Origin: JACPPO01 sp965262505
GTDB lineage: Bacteria > Acidobacteriota > Vicinamibacteria > Vicinamibacterales > UBA2999
Assembly (NCBI GenBank): GCA_965262505.1
Contig: CBDHFM010000030.1
Location: 5,084,001-5,148,000 of the forward strand
DNA: 64,000 nucleotides
Direction: 5' to 3'
The notes below the pieces were generated by a model. That model saw nothing but the letters and a program-made list of their open reading frames with translations, was not told the DNA's origin and ran no database searches. The position numbers and the translations under genes are program-made. Below are positions 44,130-52,603 of this stretch, one piece after another (the stretch's first letter is position 1; each line of letters opens with the position of its first letter).

Positions 44130-46331
44130 GGCCGCGGGCGGCACGCGCGGGCGCCGAGACAGCAGCCGCGCCCCGGCGCCCGTCAACCCCAGCGCCAGGA
44201 GCAGCTGGCCGAGCAGTGGGAGCGCCGGCACCGGTTCGGGGTCTTCTTCGGGCGCCGGGGCAGGGGCTTCCACGCGGACGTACGCCGACTGCCCGGCCGC
44301 CGCGTCGTCCTCCTCGCGGGTGGCATCCACACGGATCCACGCCACGTCGACCCCAGCGGGCGCCGTCCACACCACCGTCTGGGTGTCGCTCGGCTCGACC
44401 GATCCTCCCTCGCCATACGCCACCTGCCAGGCATACACGAGCGCCTCCTCGGCGTCAGACTGCGCGGTCAGCTCATACGACTCACCAGTCACGGCCACCT
44501 CGGGCACGCCCACGATGGCCACCTGAAACGGCTCGAGGTCCGGCGAGGTCGGCACCGCCGGCGTCCCCGTCACCTCCGCCGACGGCGGGCCGTCGTCGGC
44601 GCCCGTCCGGGTCGCGATCACCCGCACCGTGTATGCCGTGCCGTTCATGAGGCCCCCGATCGTGTAGCTCGTGGTCGACCCCGGCGTGACCGTGGCCTGC
44701 CGGTCGCCGGTGTTGTAGTCCTGGTCGCCCGACGTCCACTGCACCGCGTAGCCCGTGGCGGTGTCCATCGCCGTCCAGGTCACCACCAGCTGCGCGTTCC
44801 CCGGGGCGACCGTCACCCCCATCACCTGCGCAAGCTCAGCTTTCTGGGGCGGCGGAGGGGGAGGCGGGGGCGGCGGGGGCGCTACCGACAAGACCGTGCC
44901 GTTTGCCGGATACACCGTGCTGGTCAGTGTCTCCAGGTTGCCGAGATCGTCGGTGAAGCGCACCGTGACCGTGATCTTCTTGCCCACGTCGGCGGCGGTC
45001 AGGGTGTAGGTCGCGGTCGTCGCACCGGGGATGTCTACCGGGTTCGACGTGCCGTCGGCGTCCACCCGCACCCACTGGTAGGTGAAGCTCGACCCCAGCC
45101 CGTCGGCGTCGACAATGCCCGTGGTCGAGGCCGTCAGTGGCTGCCCGACCACCGCCGTGCCGGTAATCGTGGGCGCCCCCGTCGGCGCGGTGTTCGCCGG
45201 CGTCACATTGACCGTCATCATGTAGGCGGCGGCGCTGTCGACCGTACCGTCGTTCGCCTTGAAGGTGAAGGTCGTGTAGGGAGTGCCGCTCCCGCCAAAC
45301 AGCGGGGTGAAGACGAGCTTGCTCGCGTCGATGTCGGCCTTGGGAACGACCTGGTCCACCGTGACCGCCGTGCCGTCGTGCGTCAGCGAGCCCGCCCCCG
45401 GCAGGGTGACGATCTTTACGCTCGCCAGCGTGTCGCCGGCGTCCGTGTCGGCGAAATTGAAGTTCGCCGCCGTGAAGGTGTAGGCCGTGTCCTGGCTCGT
45501 CGTGACCCTGTTGTCGGCGGCCGTCGGCGCGGTGTTGCTGGTGCCGGACTTCGCGTAGCCATTGACACGTATCTTCCGTGTCTCAGTGGACAATGTCCAA
45601 AAGCCGTGTGCGTTCCAGATTCTTAAACGACTGGTGTCGGCAATACTCCAGCCTGTCGCCTTCTCTGTGTCCTCGTGGTTCGATGTCGTGTTGACGATAC
45701 TGAAATCACCAGTGCCTACGGTCGTGACATTCACCACAACCAAATACGCCGTGGAGGCATTGAGATCGATGCCGTCGTCGGACGCGGTGAACGTGTGGAT
45801 CGTATTGGTTCCTGTTGTGAAGGGCGGGTTTGTGAGCGTACCCAAACTGGTTGCCGGTTCCCCTGTCACGGTGGCGGACCAGACCCCTACGCTGTAGACA
45901 TACCCAGTGATACTCCTGGCTACGTTGAAATCGATATCGACGCTGGTCAGCGTGTAGCCCGTGGTGTCGGTGCCCGTCGTGAACGCCTGGGCAGCGTCGA
46001 ACCTATTGAAAAACCCCGGGGTCGTAGAGGCTTGCTGCCCGATGTTGCTGACCAGCACATCGGTCTGGGCCCCCGCGGGCACGCCGAGCGCCAGCACGCC
46101 GAGCGCCAGCAGCGCCGTCTGCCCCGCGTGGCGACCGAGGGACCGGAGCTGCCGGCAGAGGGAAGGAACCGCGCGGTGGGAGCGGTCCGCGCCACCCCTG
46201 CCGCGCCGCACGAAGGACGCCGCCGGCCCGCTCCGCGATTCCGTCCTAGTACCCCGGCGCAGTGGTTTTGATCGATTGCCTGGGCCCACGGTCAAGAGGG
46301 GGAGGCCTGAAAGTGAACCGGTCAAATTCAC
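44127..46331 (-). CDS. Exported multidomain protein (choice-of-anchor, Ig-like, FN3)
   Basis: The open frame gives 734 residues, but its first about 28 residues fall in a MITE-like insertion, so the true start is uncertain. A signal-like helix (GQTALLALGVLALGVPAGAQ) precedes a choice-of-anchor-type domain (TDVLVSNIGQQAS), a cadherin/Ig-like tandem region (NTAPTAADNRVTTSQDTAYT), an Ig-like repeat (QWVRVDADGTSNPVDIPGAT), a 12-Pro linker, an FN3 domain and a C-terminal EPVPALPLLG-helix-RRPR tail. It is probably a surface or adhesion protein. Its stop codon is completed by the adjacent IS630 end (TAA), so a few residues may have been altered. Confidence 0.75.
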   Translation of the reverse strand: MNLTGSLSGLPLLTVGPGNRSKPLRRGTRTESRSGPAASFVRRGRGGADRSHRAVPSLCRQLRSLGRHAGQTALLALGVLALGVPAGAQTDVLVSNIGQQASTTPGFFNRFDAAQAFTTGTDTTGYTLTSVDIDFNVARSITGYVYSVGVWSATVTGEPATSLGTLTNPPFTTGTNTIHTFTASDDGIDLNASTAYLVVVNVTTVGTGDFSIVNTTSNHEDTEKATGWSIADTSRLRIWNAHGFWTLSTETRKIRVNGYAKSGTSNTAPTAADNRVTTSQDTAYTFTAANFNFADTDAGDTLASVKIVTLPGAGSLTHDGTAVTVDQVVPKADIDASKLVFTPLFGGSGTPYTTFTFKANDGTVDSAAAYMMTVNVTPANTAPTGAPTITGTAVVGQPLTASTTGIVDADGLGSSFTYQWVRVDADGTSNPVDIPGATTATYTLTAADVGKKITVTVRFTDDLGNLETLTSTVYPANGTVLSVAPPPPPPPPPPPQKAELAQVMGVTVAPGNAQLVVTWTAMDTATGYAVQWTSGDQDYNTGDRQATVTPGSTTSYTIGGLMNGTAYTVRVIATRTGADDGPPSAEVTGTPAVPTSPDLEPFQVAIVGVPEVAVTGESYELTAQSDAEEALVYAWQVAYGEGGSVEPSDTQTVVWTAPAGVDVAWIRVDATREEDDAAAGQSAYVRVEAPAPAPEEDPEPVPALPLLGQLLLALGLTGAGARLLSRRPRVPPAA

Positions 46332-46347
46332 TGCGACGAGGTACTAG
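46246..46347. mobile_element. 102-bp MITE-like element related to the IS630 at 15375
   Basis: Ends CTAGTACCCCGGCGCAGTGG and, inverted, CTAGTACCTCGTCGCAGTGA lie at TA sites about 100 bp apart. The right end differs from the end of the IS630 at 15375 at only 3 of 35 positions. The interior has no gene. It is a non-autonomous derivative that the IS630 transposase could mobilise. Confidence 0.78.
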
Positions 46348-46456
46348 CGACGATGACGCTCGGTTCTGACGAAAAATCCATTTCGCCTCCTCGCTGTCCG
46401 CCAGACATCCGTCGCGGTGGTGATGCGGCCGCCGGGGACGCGCCGGCGGTCCGGAC

Positions 46457-49400
46457 TCAGCCGCGCGCGCGGCCGCGCAGCGCGCGGCCTCCCGTCCCGA
46501 GCAGCAGCAGCCCGAGTCCGATCGCGCCGGCTAGAGGCAATGCCGGGACCGGTTCCGGCTCCGGCTCTCTCGGCGTTCCCGTCATTTCCGCCGACGGCGG
46601 GCCGTCGGTGGCGCCGGTCCGGGTCGCGATCACCCGCACCGTGTATGTCGTGCCGTTGGCGAGGCCGTCGATCGTGTGGCGCGTGGTCGACCCCGGCGTG
46701 ACCGTGGCCTGCCGGTCGCCGGTGGTGTAGCCCTGGCTGCCAGACCTCCACTGCACCGTGTAGCCCGTGGCGGCGTCCACCGCCGTCCAGGTCACCACCA
46801 GGTGCGCGTCGCCCGGCGCGACTTCCACCCCCATCACCTGGGCCGTGTCGTTGTCGGTCACCGTCACCGCCACGCCGGCGATCGGGATGCCCTCGTAGTC
46901 GCTGTCCGGGCTCGTCGCGCTGTGGGTCAGCGAGACCGACTCGTCCGCCGTGTCCGCATCGTGGCCGGCCGTCACCGTCACCGTCTGGGCCGTGTCCCAG
47001 GTCATCGTCGTGAAGGTCAGGGTGCCCGGGGTCGGGGTCACGGTCGTGCCCGCGTGCCCGGCGACCGTGACCCGGACATTCGCCGTCGGCTGGGTCGCGA
47101 GGACCACCGTATAACTGTCCCCGGTCGTGTCCTCCTCCGGCACCGTCAGCGCCGTCGTCGACACCGTGACGCGCGGCGCTGCCGGCGTCCCCGTCATCTC
47201 GGCCGACGGCGGACCGTCGGTGGCGCCGGTCCGGGTTGCGATCACCCGCACCGTGTATGCCGTGCCGTTGGCGAGGCCCTCGATCGTGTGGCGCGTGGTC
47301 GCCCCCGGCGTGACCGTGGCCTGCCGGGTGGTGTTGTAGTCCTGGCCGCCCGACCTCCACTGCACCGTGTAGCCCGTGGCGGTGTCCACCGCCGTCCAGG
47401 TCACCACCAGGTGCGCGTCGCCCGGTGCGATCCCCACCCCCATCACCTGGGTCGTGGCGGTGGCGGGCAGGCTCAGACGCAGCGTGACGGTGTCGCCGGA
47501 GGACCAGGAGAGGCCGGTCGTAGAAAAAACGTATCCGTGATCGCCGGTGGGTCCCCCTGCGGCGCTGAAGTCAAGATCCGCCGCGCAGACATGCAGCCGC
47601 AGCACATCCTTCTCCCCGGCCGTGAGATCGTAATTGGTCGTGGCAAAGGTCAGCACGTTCCCCATCAACGAAACCAGCCTGGTCCTGTAGTCGTTCGTCC
47701 CGACGGTGAAGGTCTGGTCGTCCAGAGTGCCGAAGCTTCCGCTCTCGAAACCGAACACGCCAGCATTGTCGGGATCGACGGCCACCGTCATCGCCTCGGT
47801 CCAGATCACGTTGCGGCCGCTCAGGGAGGGAACGGCGCAGGCGGCCGTCGCCGCCGCGGTCACCGTCGCCGTCGGCGCGCTGGGGCGTTGCTCGTCGCTG
47901 CCGAAGTCGTCGGTGAAACTCACCTCGACCTTGACCTTCTTGCCCGCGTCGTCGGCGGTCAGGGTGTAGGTGGCGGCAGTTGCGCCGGAGATATCCTCCT
48001 CGTTCGACGTGCCGTCCGCATCCACCCGCACCCACTGGTAGGCGTATTCGACGTCGTACAGCCCGTCCTCGTCCTCGATGCCGGTGACGTCGACGCCGAG
48101 CACCTGCCCGACCTCGGCCGTGCCGGTAATCCCCAGCGCCCCGGTCGCCGAGCGGTTGTCCGGCAGGCTCAGGTGCACCGTGCGGGTGCTCACGGAGGAC
48201 CAGTCGAGGGCCGTGTCCCAGGCATGCTCGGGGATGACGTTGCTTCGACCGTCCCAAGCGTAGTGGGAATCGCTGAAGTCGTAGGGCGCGTTGCAGACAT
48301 GCAGCCGGAGCGCGGCCGTCGCCGGGGTCCTCCAGATGGCCCGCAAGGGGAGGGAGAAGTAGAGTCTTATTGCGTCCACGGCGAGTTCTTCGACCGCATA
48401 CTCGTTCAAGCCGATGGTGAACGTGGCGGGGTCCAGTCCACCCCCGTCACCACCAGCGTCGGGGAAACGACCGTATCCACGAAGAGGAGACCCCTGGGTG
48501 GTAAAGTCCCCCATCGTCAGCACCGCGGTCCAGATCTTGCGCCGGCCGGCGAAGTCGGGCACGGGGCAGGTGGCGGCTGCCGTCACCGTGCCGCCCGACG
48601 GATAGGCGTCGCTGGTCAGCGTCTCCGTGGTTTCGAGATCGTCGGTGAAGCTCACCTTGACCTTGAGCTTCTTGCCCACGTCGGGGGCGGTCAGGGTGTA
48701 GGACGCGTCGGTCGCGGCGGGGATGTCCACCGGGTTCGACGTGCCGTCGGCGTCCACCCGCACCCACTGGTAGGAGAAGGTCGCCGGCAGCCCGTCGGCG
48801 TCGGCAATGCTCGTGGTCGAAGCCGTCAGCACCTGCCCGACCCCCGCCGTGCCGGTAATCGTGGGCGCCCCCGTCGCCGGGGTGTTCGCCCGCGTGCTGA
48901 ATGCCGTCGCCCCCATGACCCACTCGCTGGATCCGCGCGCATTGGTGACACTGACCCGTACGTCGTACGCCGTATTCGCCTGAAGACCCCCGATGGCCGC
49001 GCGCGTCACCGGCGTTTCGCCCGCGTACCAGTTGCTCCACTCGGTCGTGCCCTGCACCCGGTAGTGCAAGTAGTTGCGAACGAGCGGCGAGCCGCCGTCA
49101 CCCGGGTGCGTCCACTCGATGGTGAGCGTCTTGGTGGTGGCCGACACCAGAGTCGGCGGCGTGGGATCCGGCGGTTTGGTGGAAACCGTCAACAGCAACC
49201 CGCCGGATCTCGGCCGGCCGTTACTTTCGATTGCTCCGAAGGAAATGGTCGTGCCGATCGGCGTATCCGCGGTGACGGTCAATGTCGCCGTTATTGTCCT
49301 GTTGTTGTTGATCAGGGTGTAGATCGTGTGATGACCCTGCAGGTTGTTCCATATGCCCGGAATCGTCGACGGCGAAAAACTGGCGCAAAAGTATTTCCCC

Positions 49401-49861
49401 GTGCCGCACGACATCGGGTTCGACCCCAGATTGGAATGCGCGACGGAACGGGACGTAGAAGGGACATGGAAACCGGCATACTCATTGTCCGGCTCAGTCC
49501 CCGCGGTGCGGGTGATCGTGTAGGTGTACGTGCCGCCCGGCACTGGCGACGTCTCGCCGTGCAGGGACCATGTTGCGCCTGCAGCGAATTGCGAGACCGT
49601 CGTCTCGGCAGCATGGAGCAAACTTGCGAACCCGAGCGCCAGGGCGACCAACGCCCCGGCGGCCGCCCGCGCGCGCAGCCGCCGCCGGAGGGAGGACCGG
49701 CGCGCGAAGGGCAAGGAGGAACCGCGCGGATCCCGTGCGGCGGGGGAAGCAAGGTCCTGGCACAGGAACGCGCGCCCGTCGGGCGGCAACGCGACGTCCG
49801 CCCGGCAGGTCCGCGGTTCCTTGCTCCCGGCGATGGCGCCGGACTCCGACAAACGATCCAT
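46457..49861 (-). CDS. Large exported Ig/FN3/Calx-beta repeat protein
   Basis: The ATG at 49861 (GGGAG upstream) is chosen; the open frame extends 100 residues further but through the promoter. The 1134-residue product has a long basic N-region before a signal helix (AAGALVALALGFASLLHAAE). Then come an N-terminal domain (TTVSQFAAGATWSLHGE), FN3 (TLTIEWTHPGDGGSPL), two Ig-like repeats with QWVRVDADGTSN, two unknown domains with paired Cys (LRLHVCNAPYDFSDSHYAWD; LRLHVCAADLDFSAAGG), FN3, Calx-beta (PEEDTTGDSYTVVLATQ), FN3 and EPVPALPLAG-helix-RGRARG. Probably surface-attached. A sigma-70-like promoter lies upstream. Confidence 0.85.
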   Translation of the reverse strand: MDRLSESGAIAGSKEPRTCRADVALPPDGRAFLCQDLASPAARDPRGSSLPFARRSSLRRRLRARAAAGALVALALGFASLLHAAETTVSQFAAGATWSLHGETSPVPGGTYTYTITRTAGTEPDNEYAGFHVPSTSRSVAHSNLGSNPMSCGTGKYFCASFSPSTIPGIWNNLQGHHTIYTLINNNRTITATLTVTADTPIGTTISFGAIESNGRPRSGGLLLTVSTKPPDPTPPTLVSATTKTLTIEWTHPGDGGSPLVRNYLHYRVQGTTEWSNWYAGETPVTRAAIGGLQANTAYDVRVSVTNARGSSEWVMGATAFSTRANTPATGAPTITGTAGVGQVLTASTTSIADADGLPATFSYQWVRVDADGTSNPVDIPAATDASYTLTAPDVGKKLKVKVSFTDDLETTETLTSDAYPSGGTVTAAATCPVPDFAGRRKIWTAVLTMGDFTTQGSPLRGYGRFPDAGGDGGGLDPATFTIGLNEYAVEELAVDAIRLYFSLPLRAIWRTPATAALRLHVCNAPYDFSDSHYAWDGRSNVIPEHAWDTALDWSSVSTRTVHLSLPDNRSATGALGITGTAEVGQVLGVDVTGIEDEDGLYDVEYAYQWVRVDADGTSNEEDISGATAATYTLTADDAGKKVKVEVSFTDDFGSDEQRPSAPTATVTAAATAACAVPSLSGRNVIWTEAMTVAVDPDNAGVFGFESGSFGTLDDQTFTVGTNDYRTRLVSLMGNVLTFATTNYDLTAGEKDVLRLHVCAADLDFSAAGGPTGDHGYVFSTTGLSWSSGDTVTLRLSLPATATTQVMGVGIAPGDAHLVVTWTAVDTATGYTVQWRSGGQDYNTTRQATVTPGATTRHTIEGLANGTAYTVRVIATRTGATDGPPSAEMTGTPAAPRVTVSTTALTVPEEDTTGDSYTVVLATQPTANVRVTVAGHAGTTVTPTPGTLTFTTMTWDTAQTVTVTAGHDADTADESVSLTHSATSPDSDYEGIPIAGVAVTVTDNDTAQVMGVEVAPGDAHLVVTWTAVDAATGYTVQWRSGSQGYTTGDRQATVTPGSTTRHTIDGLANGTTYTVRVIATRTGATDGPPSAEMTGTPREPEPEPVPALPLAGAIGLGLLLLGTGGRALRGRARG

Positions 49862-49991
49862 TTCGGTCTCCCACGCCCCTGACGTCCCGGCCTGCGCCGG
49901 GACCGGACCGCACGATCTCCGGCGGCCGAGGCCAGCGGAGCCCTCCACGCGACCGGCCCGGCTTCTCCGGCGGTCCGTACACAATTGGCCC

Positions 49992-50020
49992 TTATAATGA
50001 TGGCAAATAATGTGTGACAA
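49992..50020 (-). promoter_or_regulatory. Sigma-70-like promoter for the repeat protein
   Basis: On the minus strand TTGTCA (50020-50015), a 17-bp spacer and TTATAA (49997-49992) resemble -35 and -10 boxes, about 130 bp before the ATG at 49861. The divergent kinase gene starts at 50164, so this 300-bp region may hold shared control sites. Confidence 0.5.
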
Positions 50021-50163
50021 TAGTGTCCATACATGCGTAAGTTGCGCGAACACCACGCGAATTATTAGGGAAACTAGACGTAAGACTCCCTGACCGGAAT
50101 CGCGCCGCGCAGGTCGGGGCCGCATCACCCGCCGGCGAGCGGCGGGTGGAAGGAGGAGCACCG

Positions 50164-52521
50164 ATGACCGATCACGAGCCGGCGGCGGACGAGACCGCGG
50201 CGCTACGCGCCCGCATCTCCGCGCTCAGCGCGGCGAGCCTGCGTATCAGCGCGAGCCTCGACCTTGAGATGGTGCTGAACGAAGTCGTCGAGAGCGCCCG
50301 GGCGCTCACCGGCGCGCGCTACGGCGCCATTGCCACCATCGACGAGGCCGGCGCCCCCCAGGATTTCGTCACCTCGGGCTTCACCGCGGACGAGCACCGG
50401 CACATCGTGGAGTGGCCCGACGGGCCGCGGCTCTTCGAGTTCTTCCGTGACCTGCCGGGACCGCTGCGCATCCCCGACGTCCCCGCCTATGTCCGCGCGC
50501 TCGGCTTCTCGCCCGACGACCGTCTGCCCTCGAAGACCTTCCAGGGCACGCCGATGCGCCACGTCGGCGTCCATGTCGGCAACTTCTACCTGGTCGAGAA
50601 GGCGGGCGGCGAGGCGTTCACGGACGAGGACGAGGAGGTCCTGGTGCTGTTCGCCGCGCAGGCCGCGACGGCGATCGCCAATGCGCGTACCTACCGCGCC
50701 GAGCGGCGCGCCCGCGCCGACCTCGAGGCGCTGATCGAGACCTCACCGGTCGGCGTCGTCGTGTTCGATGCGCGGACCGGCGCCCTGGTCTCGCTCAACC
50801 GCGAGGCCGCACGCATCGTGCAGGACCTGTGCGGCCCCGGCCAGTCCGCCGAGCAACTGCTCGGGGTCATCACCTGCCGGCGCGCCGACGGGCGCGAGAT
50901 CGCGCTCGACCGGCTGCCGCTGGCGCGGGCGCTGGACCGCGCCGAGACGGTGCGGGCCGAGGAGGTCGTGCTCTCGGTCCCGGACGGGCGCCGCGTCACG
51001 ACGCTCATCAACGCCACCCCGATCCGCGACCCGGACGGGCCGGACGACGCGCTCGCCTCGGTGGTGGTCACCCTGCAGGACCTGGCGCCGCTGCAGGAAA
51101 TCGAGCGCATGCGGGCCGAGTTCCTGGGCATGGTGAGCCACGAGCTGCGCGCGCCGCTGACCTCGATCAAGGGCTCGGCCGCCACGGCGCTCCGCACCGC
51201 GCGCCTCGTCGGCCCGGCCGAGGTGGCGCAGTTCTTCCGCATCATTGACGAGCAGGCCGACCGCATGGACAGCCTGATCGGCGACCTGCTCGACGCCGGG
51301 CGCATCGACACCGGCACGCTCTCGGTCGCGCCCGAGCCCTCCGAGGTCGCCGCGCTGGTGGACCAGGCGCGCGGGACGTTCATCAGCGGCGGCGGGCGGC
51401 ACACCGTCCGCATCGACCTGCCGCCCGACCTGCCCCGGGTCATGGCCGACCGGCAGCGCCTGGTGCAGGTGCTCAACAACCTGCTCGCCAACGCCGCGCG
51501 CCACGCGCCGGACTCCGCGCCCATCCGGATCGCGGCGGCGCGCGAGGGGCTGTATGTGGCGGTCTCGGTCGCCGACGAGGGCCGGGGCATCGCGCCGGAC
51601 CAGCTCGGCCAGCTGTTCCGTAAATACACCACCGCCGGGGACCGGAAGGGCGGCCTCGGCAGCGGGCTGGGCCTCGCCATCTGCAAGGGCCTGGTCGAGG
51701 CCCAGGGCGGGCGCATCCGGGCCGAGAGCGGCGGCGTCGGCCTCGGCGCGCGCTTCACCTTCACGATCCCGGTGGCCGAGGCGGCCAGCGACAGGCCCGC
51801 CCCGGCCCGCCCCGGCCCGCCGGGTCACGCCCCGGACGCAGTGCCCATCCTCGTGGTCGACGACGACCCGGAGACGCTGCGCCATCTCCGCGACACGCTG
51901 GCGGAGGCGGGCTACGCCCCGCTGGTCACCGGCGACCCCGGGGATCTGCCGCGCCTCGTCCGGACCGAAAAGCCCAGGCTGGTCCTGCTCGACCTGATGC
52001 TGCCCGGGACCGACGGCGTCGAGCTGATGCAGACCGTTCCCGAGCTCGCCGACCTGCCGGTCATCTTCATCTCGGGCTACGGGCGCGACGAGACCATCGC
52101 GCGGGCACTGGAGGCCGGCGCCGAGGACTACGTGGTCAAGCCGTTCTCGCCGACCGAACTCACGGCGCGCATCCGGGCGGCCCTGCGCCGGCGGTCGAAC
52201 CCCGTCCCCTTCGTCCTCGGTGACCTTGCCATCGACTATGACCGGCGCCGGGTCAGCGTGGCCGGGCGCCCGGTGACGCTGACGCCGACCGAGTACGAGC
52301 TGCTGCGCGTGCTCGCGCAGGGCGCGGGCCGGGTCCTGACCCACGAGGCCCTGCTGCGCCAGGTCTGGGCCGGACGCGGACGCAGCAAAGCCAACCCCAA
52401 AATCGTGCGCGCCTACGTCAAGCGGCTGCGCCACCGGCTCGGCGACGATGCCGCCCGCCCAGCCTGGATCGTCAACGAGCGCGGGGTCGGCTACCGCATG
52501 GCTCGGCCCGGCGACCCGTAA
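50164..52521 (+). CDS. Hybrid sensor kinase fused to OmpR-type DNA-binding response regulator
   Basis: The ATG at 50164 has GGAAGGAGG upstream; a GTG at 50146 lies inside that site and is rejected. The 785-residue protein has no membrane helix. Order: GAF (about 15-180, YGAIATIDEAGAPQDFVTSG), PAS (about 185-300, LIETSPVGVVVFDARTG), HisKA with His near 326 (MVSHELRAPLTSIKG), HATPase (NNLLANAARHAPDS, GLGSGLGLAICKGLVEAQGG), receiver (VVDDDPETL, phospho-Asp in LLDLMLPG, Lys in YVVKPFSP) and OmpR-type winged helix (TPTEYELLRVLAQGAGRVLT). Signal input, phosphotransfer and DNA binding are thus in one soluble chain. It may control the divergent repeat-protein gene (inference). Confidence 0.92.
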   Translation: MTDHEPAADETAALRARISALSAASLRISASLDLEMVLNEVVESARALTGARYGAIATIDEAGAPQDFVTSGFTADEHRHIVEWPDGPRLFEFFRDLPGPLRIPDVPAYVRALGFSPDDRLPSKTFQGTPMRHVGVHVGNFYLVEKAGGEAFTDEDEEVLVLFAAQAATAIANARTYRAERRARADLEALIETSPVGVVVFDARTGALVSLNREAARIVQDLCGPGQSAEQLLGVITCRRADGREIALDRLPLARALDRAETVRAEEVVLSVPDGRRVTTLINATPIRDPDGPDDALASVVVTLQDLAPLQEIERMRAEFLGMVSHELRAPLTSIKGSAATALRTARLVGPAEVAQFFRIIDEQADRMDSLIGDLLDAGRIDTGTLSVAPEPSEVAALVDQARGTFISGGGRHTVRIDLPPDLPRVMADRQRLVQVLNNLLANAARHAPDSAPIRIAAAREGLYVAVSVADEGRGIAPDQLGQLFRKYTTAGDRKGGLGSGLGLAICKGLVEAQGGRIRAESGGVGLGARFTFTIPVAEAASDRPAPARPGPPGHAPDAVPILVVDDDPETLRHLRDTLAEAGYAPLVTGDPGDLPRLVRTEKPRLVLLDLMLPGTDGVELMQTVPELADLPVIFISGYGRDETIARALEAGAEDYVVKPFSPTELTARIRAALRRRSNPVPFVLGDLAIDYDRRRVSVAGRPVTLTPTEYELLRVLAQGAGRVLTHEALLRQVWAGRGRSKANPKIVRAYVKRLRHRLGDDAARPAWIVNERGVGYRMARPGDP

Positions 52522-52603
52522 CCGCGATCCGGGATGAGACGGCCACGCCGTGAAAGAAGCGGCACGCCTGTGGGCGTGTCAGTCCAGCGAGGAGGAGCCT
52601 GAC

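Noticed and set aside
46676..49882. 1068-codon open frame on the plus strand
   Set aside because: It is antisense to the repeat protein, rich in Arg, His and Gly as expected of a high-GC shadow frame, and has no domain or signal character.
50743..52434. 563-codon minus frame opposite the hybrid kinase
   Set aside because: Shadow of a clearly conserved multidomain gene; the composition is typical of antisense high-GC DNA.
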